A stretch of DNA of 38,256 nucleotides from a bacterium. GTDB lineage: Bacteria > UBP14 > UBA6098 > B30-G16. Of this stretch, positions 7,176 through 17,034 are shown piece after piece. Below the pieces are notes generated by a model. The model searched no databases. It was given only the letters and a program-made list of their open reading frames with translations, and had not been told where the DNA came from. A program made the position numbers and the translations under genes. Where the stretch lies: positions 1 through 38,256 of the forward strand of contig JAUWMV010000020.1 of assembly GCA_030613005.1 (NCBI GenBank), read 5' to 3'. Position 1 is the first letter of the stretch; every line of letters starts with the position of its first letter.

Positions 7176-9870
7176 TATAATGATTATCCTGGTTTTGATT
7201 AGTTCAGTATTAGGACAAGGTTGGATAAATGGCAGATTTATTGTTCTCTTTGAGCCTGAATTGGATCTAAGTTTTCAGAATAATCCGAATGATTACGTGA
7301 CAACCGGTATTGAAGAGATCGATTTTCTTATGAATAAATATCAAATTTTTGAAGCCAAGAAGCTTTTTCCTGTAGCTACTAACCCGGAATATGCAAAGAA
7401 ACGATATGACGTCCGAAATACAGCTTTGCTTTACACAAGAATGGATTCACTGATAATACCCAAAATATGTGAAAATTTCAGAAATTCACAATATGTAGTA
7501 TTATCTGATCCCGACAATGTTTATGTTTCCTATACCACTCCTAATGACAATGAGTATCCACGTCAATGGTATCTTCCGAAAATTGAAGCGGATGAAGCAT
7601 GGAAATATACTCGAGGTTCAATGGACATTATTGCTACGGTTACGGAGGGTGTTGAATGGTATCATCCAGACCTTTACGATAGAATTTGGGTTAATCCTGG
7701 GGAGGATATCGATCACGATGGGGTTCCTATGGATCCAGATGATATGAATGGTCTCGATGACGATGGTAATGGATATATCGATGATCTTATAGGATGGGAT
7801 TTTATTGAAGGTCTTGATAGTATAGTTTCTCCTGGTGAGGATGGAGATGTGCAAGATAATAATCCGGATGACTTTCATGGTCATGGAACTCATTGCAGCG
7901 GTATTATAGGTGCAACAACTAACAACAGTATCGGCATAGCTGGTGTCGTATGGGCTGTTAAGATTATGGTTCTCAGATGCAGTTATACTACGCCAGAAGG
8001 AGGTTATCACGATGTTAGTGCTCAGATACAAGGGCTTCAATATGCGTATGAAAAGGATGTTGACATTTTAAGTCTCTCATACGGTAGTAATCGTAGCAGT
8101 GCAACTGCACAGTATTGGACTAATAAATGTTATGACAACGGTGCTCTAGTTTTTGGTGCTGCTGGTAATGATAATACTTCAGATTTACACTATCCCTCTG
8201 GTTGGAATTTTGTTATCGCTGTTGCTGCCGTGGAAGGTGGTGACAGAAAAACCCATTTTTCAAACTATGGTTCTTGGGTCGACGTTTCTGCACCTGGAAA
8301 AGGTATTTTTTCTACTTGGATTGACAGCACATACATGGGACACGATGGAACATCTATGGCTACTCCAATTGCAGCAGGTGTTGGTGCTTTGGTTATGGGA
8401 TTTTACCCAGATTCTACAAGGGATTTCTGGGAGTATCGAATTATAAATGGCGTCGATGATATAAACAGTTTAAATCCTTCGTATGTAGGTCAGTTAGGTG
8501 AAGGAAGAGTTAATGCATTAAAGGCATTATTCGGTCATATTTGGCCTAGGGTTAATATTGTCGGGCAAGTTTTGGATTATGACAGTGATAATATTGTATG
8601 CCCATCGGAGACTGCTGATGTTATAATAACATTAGACCTTTTCCCTGACTGGCAGATGGCAAACGATATGCAGGTTACAATTGAAAGTTATGACTCTTCA
8701 GTAATAATTCTCGACAGTGTTTATGTCTTCGGATTAGTTTTCCCAGGAGATGTTGTAGATAACGCTCTTTCCCCATTAAAAATTACTGTTGCAGATGGAA
8801 CTGCAGGGCATTATTCAAGACTCCACATAATTGCTGAAGCTCCATCTGTTGGGTATAAGAAGAGGGCTGTTGTTAAGTTTGCTGCAGGACAACCATCGTT
8901 TCTTGTTTATGAATGTGATCCACATGAGATGCACGAATTATACGTTCTCACATCGATGGATAACGGTGGGATGATATATAAATACCATGACCGTGAAAAC
9001 GATGGCGTAGTCGATTCTTCAGTTACTAACGCTCTATATCCGTCCATACTTGTTTTGACAGGTGACCTGGATACAAATATATTCAGTGTGGAAGAAATTA
9101 ATGTATTTAAAGCTGCAATGGATAATGGGAAAAACCTAATAATTAGTGGACAATATGCACCCGACTTTTTAGCTTTGTTCGATCCGGAATTTCTTAGAGA
9201 TTATTTTGGTGCAATTCATGATCAAGATGCAGTTTCTAGAATTTGGGGAACTAGTATTCTTGGAATTTCTGGCGATACTGTTTCTGATAGCATGGTTTTG
9301 GATTGTTTCAGTAATGCAAGTAATGCTGGGAATCAGATTTCTATAGGAACTTCTTATGCCACTGGAACCGGCATCGGTTTTTTTGAATATCAATTCGATT
9401 CCACGCCTGATAGATTTGCTGCTATTAGGAATCAGCTGCCCTCGGGAGCAAAAACAATGCTTTTTGAGCTTGGACTTGAAGGAGTTTCAAAAAATCAATC
9501 ACTAAAAACCGATAGAGATTCTTTGTTTGCGTCGATTGTGAGATGGTTCGGAAGCAAGTATGTCGATATAAAGGAATCGAATAATAAATCCAATAAACCA
9601 GAGTTTATCGAGATTAAAGCCAGACCAAATCCTTTTAACGCAAGTATTGAACTAACAGTCTCCTGTCCAGAATCCTATACAGCTTTTATTATGGATATGA
9701 ACGGAAGGCGTGTGAAAGATTTTGGGTATTTTGACGGTTCTAATTCATTTAAAAGAATTACGTGGTTTGCAGTCGATAATTTTAGTGAAAAAGTTACATC
9801 CGGCGTTTATCTTTTCATAGTAGCGACTGATAGAGCCGTTCATGCTAAGAAGATAATTTTTTTGAAATAG
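7159..9870 (+). CDS. Secreted subtilisin-like (S8) protein with C-terminal sorting domain; catalytic Asp replaced
   Basis: The 903-residue product starts with a signal peptide (MRFVLNIMIILVLISSVLGQ), then a short prodomain-like region and an S8 domain at about 130-430. The His motif HGTH (H242), the oxyanion Asn in GAAGNDN (N337) and the Ser motif GTSMATP (S399) are intact. The Asp motif, normally DTGVDxxHPDL, reads TEGVEWYHPDL, so T162 stands where the catalytic Asp should be. An acidic, probably calcium-binding insertion (DPDDMNGLDDDGNGYIDD) follows. The middle part, about 460-800, is of unknown function. The last 85 residues form a FlgD-like/T9SS type A sorting domain (RPNPFNASIELTV to the terminal KKIIFLK), predicting export to the surface. 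It may be inactive or have an altered mechanism. Confidence 0.88.
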   Translation: MRFVLNIMIILVLISSVLGQGWINGRFIVLFEPELDLSFQNNPNDYVTTGIEEIDFLMNKYQIFEAKKLFPVATNPEYAKKRYDVRNTALLYTRMDSLIIPKICENFRNSQYVVLSDPDNVYVSYTTPNDNEYPRQWYLPKIEADEAWKYTRGSMDIIATVTEGVEWYHPDLYDRIWVNPGEDIDHDGVPMDPDDMNGLDDDGNGYIDDLIGWDFIEGLDSIVSPGEDGDVQDNNPDDFHGHGTHCSGIIGATTNNSIGIAGVVWAVKIMVLRCSYTTPEGGYHDVSAQIQGLQYAYEKDVDILSLSYGSNRSSATAQYWTNKCYDNGALVFGAAGNDNTSDLHYPSGWNFVIAVAAVEGGDRKTHFSNYGSWVDVSAPGKGIFSTWIDSTYMGHDGTSMATPIAAGVGALVMGFYPDSTRDFWEYRIINGVDDINSLNPSYVGQLGEGRVNALKALFGHIWPRVNIVGQVLDYDSDNIVCPSETADVIITLDLFPDWQMANDMQVTIESYDSSVIILDSVYVFGLVFPGDVVDNALSPLKITVADGTAGHYSRLHIIAEAPSVGYKKRAVVKFAAGQPSFLVYECDPHEMHELYVLTSMDNGGMIYKYHDRENDGVVDSSVTNALYPSILVLTGDLDTNIFSVEEINVFKAAMDNGKNLIISGQYAPDFLALFDPEFLRDYFGAIHDQDAVSRIWGTSILGISGDTVSDSMVLDCFSNASNAGNQISIGTSYATGTGIGFFEYQFDSTPDRFAAIRNQLPSGAKTMLFELGLEGVSKNQSLKTDRDSLFASIVRWFGSKYVDIKESNNKSNKPEFIEIKARPNPFNASIELTVSCPESYTAFIMDMNGRRVKDFGYFDGSNSFKRITWFAVDNFSEKVTSGVYLFIVATDRAVHAKKIIFLK

Positions 9871-9883
9871 GAAGGTTTTTACA

Positions 9884-10468
9884 ATGAAGGATGCATTTTC
9901 TGTTTTTATAACGGGCGTTGGTGGGCAAGGTATTATACTTGCAAGTGAATTGCTTTCGGAGGTTTCGCTGAAGGCTGGATTCGATGTGAAAAAATCTGAG
10001 GTTCACGGTATGGCTCAGAGAGGAGGTTCCGTCGTAAGCACAGTCCGTTTCGGAGATAAAATACATTCACCATTGATTTCACCTGGAGAGGCTGATGTCG
10101 TTCTGGCTTTCGAACCTTTAGAAGCATTGAGGACACTACACTTTTCAAAGCCATCTGGAAAGGTTGTTGTTAATTCGAGACCTGTGATGCCTGCAACTGT
10201 TGCATCAGGAATGGCAACGTACCCCAAAGATGTGTTCGAGCAGATTAAGAAAGTTGTGCCAGATGTTGTTGTTGTTGATGGCATGGCTTTAGCAAAAGAA
10301 GCAGGAACAGTTAGAGCGGTTAATGTAGTTCTTTTGGGCGCACTTTCAAATTATTTACCATTTAAGCAGGAAACTTGGGAAGAAGTAATAAAGGAGAGGA
10401 TTCCGCCTAAATATTTAGATGCTAATTTGAGGGCTTTCAATAACGGCAGAAATGTTATTAACGTGTAA
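9884..10468 (+). CDS. iorB: Indolepyruvate:ferredoxin oxidoreductase, beta subunit
   Basis: This is the gamma-domain subunit of 2-oxoacid:ferredoxin oxidoreductases, here closest to IorB. With the thiamine-diphosphate subunit IorA it oxidises aryl pyruvates to aryl-acetyl-CoA, reducing ferredoxin. GVGGQGIILASELL (residues 10-23) and SEVHGMAQRGGSV are the family motifs, and the 194-residue length is normal. It lies 13 bases after the protease with a GGAAGG site and five bases before the PorQ-like gene. No iorA is present in the window; archaeal and bacterial loci usually keep the two together. The partner presumably lies elsewhere. Confidence 0.88.
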   Translation: MKDAFSVFITGVGGQGIILASELLSEVSLKAGFDVKKSEVHGMAQRGGSVVSTVRFGDKIHSPLISPGEADVVLAFEPLEALRTLHFSKPSGKVVVNSRPVMPATVASGMATYPKDVFEQIKKVVPDVVVVDGMALAKEAGTVRAVNVVLLGALSNYLPFKQETWEEVIKERIPPKYLDANLRAFNNGRNVINV

Positions 10469-10476
10469 AGGTTATG

Positions 10477-11436
10477 ATGTTTAAGAATTTATCCATAGTT
10501 ATAGTTTTCATAGTTATTATTTCCTCTGCTTGGTGTGATTTTGACATACCTGAGAATGCAGGAACAACGGCTTTTCCGTTTCTTTTAAAGTTGCAATACG
10601 ATGCTCGAGCTACAGCTCTTGCTGGTATGATTGCGAATTGGTACAAATCCCCAGGATATACGATTTGCAACCCATCAGCACCATCTATTGCCGGTGCAAG
10701 TGGAATAGCTGTCGTATATGGAAATTATTGGGGTCTTTTTAATACGGGTGGATTGGCGTATACAAGAACTTTCGGAGAAACTAAGGATCATTATGTTACA
10801 TTTGTATTGCTTGGAGTCAGTTACGGAGAATTCATAAAAACGAATATCGATGCTCAGGAAATAGGGACATTTACACCGGGAGATTTCGAATTTGTTACTG
10901 GGTATTCGCGAAGAGTAGGGAAATATTCATCTATTGGAGTCAATGTTAAGTTTATCTATTCATTCGCCGACACATTCTCAGCATCTGCTTTTGCATTAGA
11001 TGTTGGATTTTCGAAGAGATTGCATAGAAAGAGAACTCAATTTGCAGTTGTCGTGGAAAACCTTGGTTTTATGCTCTCAAGCTATGGTGATGAAAAAGCT
11101 AAACTACCTCTCTGTCTAAAGGTTGGTGGTTGGACAAACCTACCGGAATTCCCGGGTGCATTAAATGCTCAACTGGAATTATCAAAGGATAGTGGGTTTA
11201 GGTTCGGTTCTTTGGCTTTATCCCCGAAAATCGGACTCGATATTGAACCTGTAAAAAATATCGAGATCTTAATTGCATATACTATGAAACCTACCAAGGG
11301 GAATAGCTCCTCGCTTCTTGGATTGTCTGGTGGAGTTGTTGTTGATTTAAAGAATGTATCTTTTGAATACGGAATTCAGCATACTGGACAGTTAGGATTA
11401 GTTAACAGATTTACATTAAATTGTCGCGGGATATAA
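10477..11436 (+). CDS. PorV/PorQ family outer membrane beta-barrel protein
   Basis: A signal peptide (hydrophobic to about SSAWC) is followed by NAGTTAFPFLLKLQYDARATALAGM. This is the typical start of PorQ/PorV (UPF0164-like) barrels, which take part in type IX secretion or bind its cargo. The remainder has amphipathic strands throughout, and the length of about 319 residues fits. The second of two adjacent ATGs is chosen because AAAGG lies five bases before it; the first, at 10474, is possible. It is the last gene of a plus-strand run that begins with rpmB. Co-location with a protease carrying a sorting domain supports a secretion-linked role. Confidence 0.8.
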   Translation: MFKNLSIVIVFIVIISSAWCDFDIPENAGTTAFPFLLKLQYDARATALAGMIANWYKSPGYTICNPSAPSIAGASGIAVVYGNYWGLFNTGGLAYTRTFGETKDHYVTFVLLGVSYGEFIKTNIDAQEIGTFTPGDFEFVTGYSRRVGKYSSIGVNVKFIYSFADTFSASAFALDVGFSKRLHRKRTQFAVVVENLGFMLSSYGDEKAKLPLCLKVGGWTNLPEFPGALNAQLELSKDSGFRFGSLALSPKIGLDIEPVKNIEILIAYTMKPTKGNSSSLLGLSGGVVVDLKNVSFEYGIQHTGQLGLVNRFTLNCRGI

Positions 11437-11456
11437 GTTTCACTTATAGTTTACAA

Positions 11457-11478
11457 TAATATTATCTATAGAATATTA
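11457..11478. terminator. AT-only inverted repeat between convergent genes
   Basis: TAATATT and AATATTA pair across an 8-base loop in the 39-bp gap between the PorQ-like gene and uvrB, overlapping the uvrB stop. The stem lacks G-C pairs, so it is at best a weak bidirectional terminator. Confidence 0.3.
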
Positions 11479-13545
11479 GTAAAATCGAGTGATTCTTTTC
11501 AATTTTTTAAACGGCGGTCTTCGCTTTTTCTTACCATCTGTTTCAGGCTGGATGTTTAATTCTTTTTGAATTTCCTTAATCTGGTCTCTTATGAATGCCG
11601 CGTATTCGAAATTTAGCTCTTTAGCAGCTTGTTTCATCAGTCGTATTAACTCGTCAACTTTTGCAACAGCAGGTAATTCGCTTAAATAACTTGGCAATCG
11701 ATTGGCATCCGACTCTTCGTCTTTATAGAGCTTCTCATCGGCGACACGTGTCGTCAGCATTATTGATTCTACTGTTTTTATAATCGATACTGGATTAATA
11801 TTGTGCTTCTTATTGAATTCAATTTGGATTTTTCTTCGTCTATCTGTTTCTGCAATTGCAGCGGTCATTGAATTTGTCATTCTATCCGCGTATAGAATTA
11901 CTGTTCCAGCCTTATGGCGTGCAGCTCTCCCAGAGATTTGAATCAATGATCTTTTAGATCTAAGAAATCCTTCCTTATCGGCATCCATTATTGCTACAAG
12001 AGATACTTCCGGTAAATCCAAACCCTCACGAAGAAGATTAACTCCCACGAGAACCTCGATATTGCCTAAACGCAAATCCCGAAGAATTTCTACTCGTTCG
12101 ATTACATCTATTTCGGAATGAAGATATCTGGATTTACTGCCCAGTGATTTGAAGTAATCTGCAAGGTCTTCTGCCATTCGTTTCGTTAATGTGGTAACCA
12201 AAACTCGTTCATTAATATCTATGCGTTGTTTTATTTCTCCCCACAAGTTCTCTATCTGACCCTTTGTAGGTCTAACCTCGATAATTGGATCGATTAATCC
12301 TGTTGGTCGGACAACTAGTTCTACAATCTCACCGCCAACCTTCTCGAGTTCAAAATCACCAGGAGTAGCAGACAAATAAAGCGTTTGAGGACATAGAGAT
12401 TCAAACTCCTCGAAATAAAGTGGACGATTATCCAAGGCTGACGGTAATCTGAAACCGTATTCTAACAATGTTTTCTTCCTCGATCTATCGCCATGATACA
12501 TCCCTCTTAGTTGAGGTAAAGTAACATGCGACTCATCGAGTACGACTAAGAAGTCATCAGGGAAATAGTCCATTAAACAACTTGGTCTTTCTCCCGGTTT
12601 ACGACCTGCCAAGTGTCTTGAATAATTCTCAATTCCCGGACAAAATCCAACTTCTAATAATAGTTCTATATCAAACAAAGTTCGCTGTTCGATTCTCTGT
12701 GCTTCAAGAAGTTTATTTTCCGATTTAAGTTTTTCCAGATGCTCGGCAAGTTCTTTTCTAATAGACTTCGTAGCACGTTTAATATTGTCATGAGTGGAAA
12801 CAAAATGGCGTGCAGGATATATGAAAACTTCACCTAATTCTCCTAAAAGCTCTCCAGTCACGGGATTGAGAAGAGATATCCGTTCAGGAACATCGTCCCA
12901 ATATTCTATTCGAATAACGTATTCCTCATATGCCGGGTAAATTTCTACGACATCACCTCTTGCTCTGAACGAGCCTCGATAAAAATCGATTGGATTTCTA
13001 ACGTAATGTATGTCAACAAGCTTGTGAATTAGTAACTCTCTTGAAGGACCGCTGTCAACTTTCACTATTGCAACCATATCTCGAAAGTCTTTGGGTGAAC
13101 CAAGCCCATATATTGCACTGACAGACGCAACAACAATCACGTCCTTACGTGAAAGAATTGATGATGTTGCATGTAAACGAAGTCGGTCAATATCTTCATT
13201 TATATCTGCATCTTTTTCTATGTATGTATCTGTTTCCGGTATGTATGCTTCAGGTTGGTAATAATCATAGTAGGAGACAAAAAATTCCACAGCATTGTCA
13301 GGGAAAAATTGTTTAAATTCACCGAACAATTGAGCTGCAAGGGTTTTATTATGAGACATTATTAGTGTTGGTTTCTGTATTTTCTCAATTAGTTTTGCGA
13401 CTGTATAGGTTTTGCCGGAGCCAGTGACACCTAATAATACTTGATGAATTTTATCACCAAGAAATCCTTTGACAAGCTCTTGAATTGCTTCAGGTTGATC
13501 TCCTTTAGGCTCAAAGGGTGCATGTACCTTAAACTTATTTTCCAT
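11476..13545 (-). CDS. uvrB: Excinuclease ABC subunit B
   Basis: UvrB verifies DNA damage delivered by UvrA and loads UvrC in nucleotide excision repair. The 689-residue protein has Walker A GVTGSGKT (39-46), the damage-probing beta-hairpin segment with YYDYYQPEAY, the helicase motif DESH, the C-terminal helicase motifs NLLREGLDLPEV and QISGRAARH, and the UvrC-binding UVR domain (FEYAAFIRDQIKEIQ). It is complete and of normal length. It lies 20 bases after the epimerase gene start region on the same strand and converges with the PorQ-like gene. Confidence 0.98.
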   Translation of the reverse strand: MENKFKVHAPFEPKGDQPEAIQELVKGFLGDKIHQVLLGVTGSGKTYTVAKLIEKIQKPTLIMSHNKTLAAQLFGEFKQFFPDNAVEFFVSYYDYYQPEAYIPETDTYIEKDADINEDIDRLRLHATSSILSRKDVIVVASVSAIYGLGSPKDFRDMVAIVKVDSGPSRELLIHKLVDIHYVRNPIDFYRGSFRARGDVVEIYPAYEEYVIRIEYWDDVPERISLLNPVTGELLGELGEVFIYPARHFVSTHDNIKRATKSIRKELAEHLEKLKSENKLLEAQRIEQRTLFDIELLLEVGFCPGIENYSRHLAGRKPGERPSCLMDYFPDDFLVVLDESHVTLPQLRGMYHGDRSRKKTLLEYGFRLPSALDNRPLYFEEFESLCPQTLYLSATPGDFELEKVGGEIVELVVRPTGLIDPIIEVRPTKGQIENLWGEIKQRIDINERVLVTTLTKRMAEDLADYFKSLGSKSRYLHSEIDVIERVEILRDLRLGNIEVLVGVNLLREGLDLPEVSLVAIMDADKEGFLRSKRSLIQISGRAARHKAGTVILYADRMTNSMTAAIAETDRRRKIQIEFNKKHNINPVSIIKTVESIMLTTRVADEKLYKDEESDANRLPSYLSELPAVAKVDELIRLMKQAAKELNFEYAAFIRDQIKEIQKELNIQPETDGKKKRRPPFKKLKRITRFY

Positions 13546-13565
13546 TTTAACCTATTTTAAAACTT

Positions 13566-14603
13566 TTACATAAACTTTTTGAAGAGATTAAGAATTCCTT
13601 GTTTCCAAGCAACTCTATGGGTGACTCCGGAACCGGTTTCCAGCGAATCTTTATTTTCGAGATACCATTTGTATGATCTAATTAATGCTTCTGCATTGCT
13701 AAATTTAGGAGCCCATCCAAGTTGTTTTTCTGCCTTTTCTATCGATACATAAGAATCTTTATCTGCAGTGCCATATACCCATTTATAAAGTGGGGATATT
13801 CTAAGTGCCCAGAAAATCTCGAGTGCTGGTTTAACTAACCATGATGGTGTACGCATAACTCTTGAACCGGATCTGGCATGATCACAAAGAGCACCAAGAA
13901 ATTCATTGATCTGACCCACGGTTTTAGCACCGATATTAAAGTTCTCGTTGATTTTCTCACACGGTAATGTCAACATGAGATAAATCGCATCAACAAGGTC
14001 GCTAACTTCTAATAGTTGATATTCGTTTTTGCCGTTGCCTATGATAGGTATTTTTGCACCGCTTTCGATCCAATCGTATAGAATCTGAAAAACTCCCAAC
14101 CTACCTGTACCTATAAATGTTTTAGGTCTAACAATTGGAACGCAATAGTTATTTTTTCGATACTCCTTGCAAATGTATTCCGCTTGAATCTTACTCTCGC
14201 CGTATGGACCGATACCAATAAGCGGATCGTTCTCAAAAATAGGGTGTCGATCCGGCACACCATAAACAGCAGTGGAGGATACGTAGATAACCCTTTCAAC
14301 TTTATTCCTGCGAGAAGCCTCGAGTATATTCCTTGTTCCGTCGACATTAGTAGTAAAAATGTCTTTTTTGCTCCAAAGCGGTAAAGCTGCAGCACCATGG
14401 ACAACTTGATCTACATCAGACAATAATTTCATCATTAATTCAAAGTCTCTAACATCCGATTCATAATATTTAACGTTTTTGGGATATTCTGATGGATTAA
14501 GCGGTGCAATATCTATTACTACAATCTCATCAAACTTGTCTGCTAACATGTTACACAGATGATATCCGAGAAAACCGGAACCGCCAGTAACTGCGAGTTT
14601 CAT
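13566..14603 (-). CDS. NAD-dependent epimerase/dehydratase (extended SDR)
   Basis: This 345-residue extended short-chain dehydrogenase/reductase has the NAD-binding TGGSGFLG at residues 6-13 and the catalytic pair YxxxK at Y134/K138 (YGESK). VSSTAVYGVP supplies the catalytic Ser/Thr region. Such enzymes act on nucleotide sugars or on 3-beta-hydroxysteroid-like substrates. The substrate cannot be fixed from sequence, but the C-terminal half resembles UDP-sugar epimerases. GGAGG precedes the ATG. It lies between guaA and uvrB on the minus strand without a functional link to either. Confidence 0.85.
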   Translation of the reverse strand: MKLAVTGGSGFLGYHLCNMLADKFDEIVVIDIAPLNPSEYPKNVKYYESDVRDFELMMKLLSDVDQVVHGAAALPLWSKKDIFTTNVDGTRNILEASRRNKVERVIYVSSTAVYGVPDRHPIFENDPLIGIGPYGESKIQAEYICKEYRKNNYCVPIVRPKTFIGTGRLGVFQILYDWIESGAKIPIIGNGKNEYQLLEVSDLVDAIYLMLTLPCEKINENFNIGAKTVGQINEFLGALCDHARSGSRVMRTPSWLVKPALEIFWALRISPLYKWVYGTADKDSYVSIEKAEKQLGWAPKFSNAEALIRSYKWYLENKDSLETGSGVTHRVAWKQGILNLFKKFM

Positions 14604-14676
14604 AACACCTCCAATTAAAAATATATTCAGTCGCCTTTAAAAAACGTTTAAAAATTTCATTTTTTTCAAATAGTAA

Positions 14677-16215
14677 TCATTCCCATTCGATTGTAGCTGG
14701 TGGCTTTGATGAAATATCATAGACTACTCGGTTTACGCCTTTAACTTCGTTGACAATTCTTGAAGAAATTTTAGCTAAGAATTCATAAGGAAGTCTCGAC
14801 CAATCGGCGGTCATTCCATCTGTGGAATTTACCGATCTGAGAGATATTACATTCTCATAAGTTCTTTCGTCTCCCATAACGCCAACAGTTTTTATAGGTA
14901 AAAGCACCGCAAAAGCTTGCCAAACATTATCATATTCGCCAGAATTTTTAAGTTCCTCGATAAATATTGCATCGGCTTCTCTAAGGATATTTAGCGATTG
15001 TTGAGAAACCGGTCCTAAGATTCTCACAGCAAGACCCGGTCCTGGGAACGGATGTCGAAATAATATTGAATGCGGTATATCCAATGTTTTACCTAGTTCT
15101 CTTACTTCGTCTTTAAAGAGTTCGCGTAAAGGCTCAATTAACTTGAACCCGAGTTTCTCTGGGAGTCCACCTACGTTATGATGAGTTTTAATTGTTGCTG
15201 AGGGTCCTTTAAATGAAACGGACTCGATGACATCGGGATAGAGTGTCCCTTGTGCTAACCATCGTGCATTGGGGATATTTTTTGCTTCTTTTTTAAAAAT
15301 TTCTATAAAAGTGTTACCAATTATTTTTCTTTTTTGCTCAGGATTTTCGACATCATCAAGTCGAGAGAGGAATTCCATCGATGCATCGATGTATTTAAGC
15401 TCAAATCCAAAAATTTCTTGGAAGTTTTTTTTAACTTCTTCTGCTTCGTTCTTGCGAAGAAGTCCGTTGCCTATGAAGATTGGAACTAATCTATTCCCGA
15501 TTGCTCGAGTGAGAATTGCTGCTACCACTGTGGAATCTACACCACCTGAATATGCGAGAATAACTTTTTCCTCTGGTCCGACTTTTTGAGAAATTTCATT
15601 AATTTTCTGCTGAGCATAATTAGACAAATCGAATGTGCTATTACATTTGCAAATACTCCGCACAAAATTTTGGATTATTTTTAACCCGTATTCGGTATGC
15701 TTAACCTCAGGATGAAATTGTGTACCGTAGATTCCATTATTTTCATTGGCTATTGCAGCGATTGGCAATGTATCACTGTGAGCAATAGAGTGGAAGCCTT
15801 TTGGAATTCTTTCAATATTGTCACCGTGGCTCATCCAAACTATAGAAGTTTCAGGAATCGAAGCGAATAATTTACATTCGATATCAATAGTTAATTTAGC
15901 TTGACCATATTCCCTTAGATGCGATCGAGCAAGCTTACTTTTAAAATGTTTTGCTATTAATTGCATTCCATAACAAATCCCAAGTATAGGAATTCCAAGT
16001 TCGAAAACTTTCTTATCAATTTCTGGTGAACCGGTTTCGAGGACGGATTCCGGACTTCCGGAAAGAATAAGACCTTTTAGAGAATTATCCACAAAGATTT
16101 CTGGTTTTGCATCGAAAGGGAGTAACTCAGAATAAACACCAATTTCTCTAATTCTCCGAGCAATAAGCTGTGAATATTGAGAACCAAAGTCTAAAATTGT
16201 TATCTTCTCATTCAT
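14677..16215 (-). CDS. guaA: GMP synthase (glutamine-hydrolysing)
   Basis: It converts XMP to GMP using ATP and glutamine. The N-terminal class I amidotransferase has the nucleophile C81 in GICYGMQ and the HPEV His/Glu dyad in GTQFHPEV. The ATP pyrophosphatase domain has the PP-loop AYSGGVDSTV, followed by the C-terminal dimerisation domain with RHPFPGPGLAVR and the terminal KPPATIEWE. The 512-residue length is normal. There is no strong ribosome binding site before the ATG. Confidence 0.98.
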   Translation of the reverse strand: MNEKITILDFGSQYSQLIARRIREIGVYSELLPFDAKPEIFVDNSLKGLILSGSPESVLETGSPEIDKKVFELGIPILGICYGMQLIAKHFKSKLARSHLREYGQAKLTIDIECKLFASIPETSIVWMSHGDNIERIPKGFHSIAHSDTLPIAAIANENNGIYGTQFHPEVKHTEYGLKIIQNFVRSICKCNSTFDLSNYAQQKINEISQKVGPEEKVILAYSGGVDSTVVAAILTRAIGNRLVPIFIGNGLLRKNEAEEVKKNFQEIFGFELKYIDASMEFLSRLDDVENPEQKRKIIGNTFIEIFKKEAKNIPNARWLAQGTLYPDVIESVSFKGPSATIKTHHNVGGLPEKLGFKLIEPLRELFKDEVRELGKTLDIPHSILFRHPFPGPGLAVRILGPVSQQSLNILREADAIFIEELKNSGEYDNVWQAFAVLLPIKTVGVMGDERTYENVISLRSVNSTDGMTADWSRLPYEFLAKISSRIVNEVKGVNRVVYDISSKPPATIEWE

Positions 16216-16292
16216 TGATAATATCCAGTTTAATCTGTATAAAATAATAAAATATAGAGATATATAACGAATTTTTTTGTATAGTATAATGA

Positions 16293-16997
16293 TTAATCAC
16301 CGAAAGCTACACCACCAAATCCAACTCTAAAATGAACGAATGGTCCTGAAAGCTCGGGATTGGGACCATTAGCAACTTCTATGCTACCAATTTCCCATCC
16401 GTTTTTAAAAATTGCAAATTTATAACCTGCATTTACACCAAAAATTAAACCTATTCCGCCAAATTTACTTTTAGTGAAACTTAATAGGTAATTTGCTTCC
16501 ACTTCAGCTTTTAGCATCAATCCACCTGAATTAAGAAGTGACATTCTCCCAGGATTATCGATTACCTCATCAAAGTTGAGTTCCTCATATTTATCATAAA
16601 TTTTAATGTTGATGTAACCTCCACCAACAGCAATTTTTGGACTTAGATAGAATCCTCTCGTTGCGTATACAACATACCCTAGATTTATGAAAAAATAGTT
16701 AATATCAAAATCAGCAATTAGAGAATCATTCTCAAGTTCCTGGGAAAATGCATAACCTTCACCACCAATAACAAGTCCTGCAATTATTGCATTTCCACCA
16801 CCACCTATAGATAAATGTGTTCCATTAATTTCGCCAAAACCATTTGAATTAAAATAATCCCTAAGTTCAGACATACTTGGTATTTCCATTCCAAGGTTAA
16901 TATAACCAACACCTCCAGCAATTATTGTTCCTTTTGCATAAACTATACTGAAAAAAGATAGAAGAATAATTAGGCAAAAAACAATTTTCGATTTCAT
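16293..16997 (-). CDS. Secreted or outer-membrane protein of unknown function
   Basis: The 234-residue product has a clear signal peptide (MKSKIVFCLIILLSFFSIVYA) and then a Gly-rich sequence of alternating hydrophobic strands (GTIIAGGVGYINLG, NAIIAGLVIGGEGYAF, GLIFGVNAGYKF). It ends in HFRVGFGGVAFGD. This pattern fits a small beta-barrel or surface protein. I do not recognise the family. GGAGT precedes the ATG. It stands as a single gene between guaA and glyQS on the minus strand. Confidence 0.7.
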   Translation of the reverse strand: MKSKIVFCLIILLSFFSIVYAKGTIIAGGVGYINLGMEIPSMSELRDYFNSNGFGEINGTHLSIGGGGNAIIAGLVIGGEGYAFSQELENDSLIADFDINYFFINLGYVVYATRGFYLSPKIAVGGGYINIKIYDKYEELNFDEVIDNPGRMSLLNSGGLMLKAEVEANYLLSFTKSKFGGIGLIFGVNAGYKFAIFKNGWEIGSIEVANGPNPELSGPFVHFRVGFGGVAFGD

Positions 16998-17034
16998 TTT
17001 GTACTCCTTAATTCTCTAATACATTCAAAGAAAT

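Noticed and set aside
7618-8040. 140-codon minus-strand open frame inside the protease gene
   Set aside because: It lies opposite the conserved subtilisin motifs and has no ribosome binding site or family resemblance.
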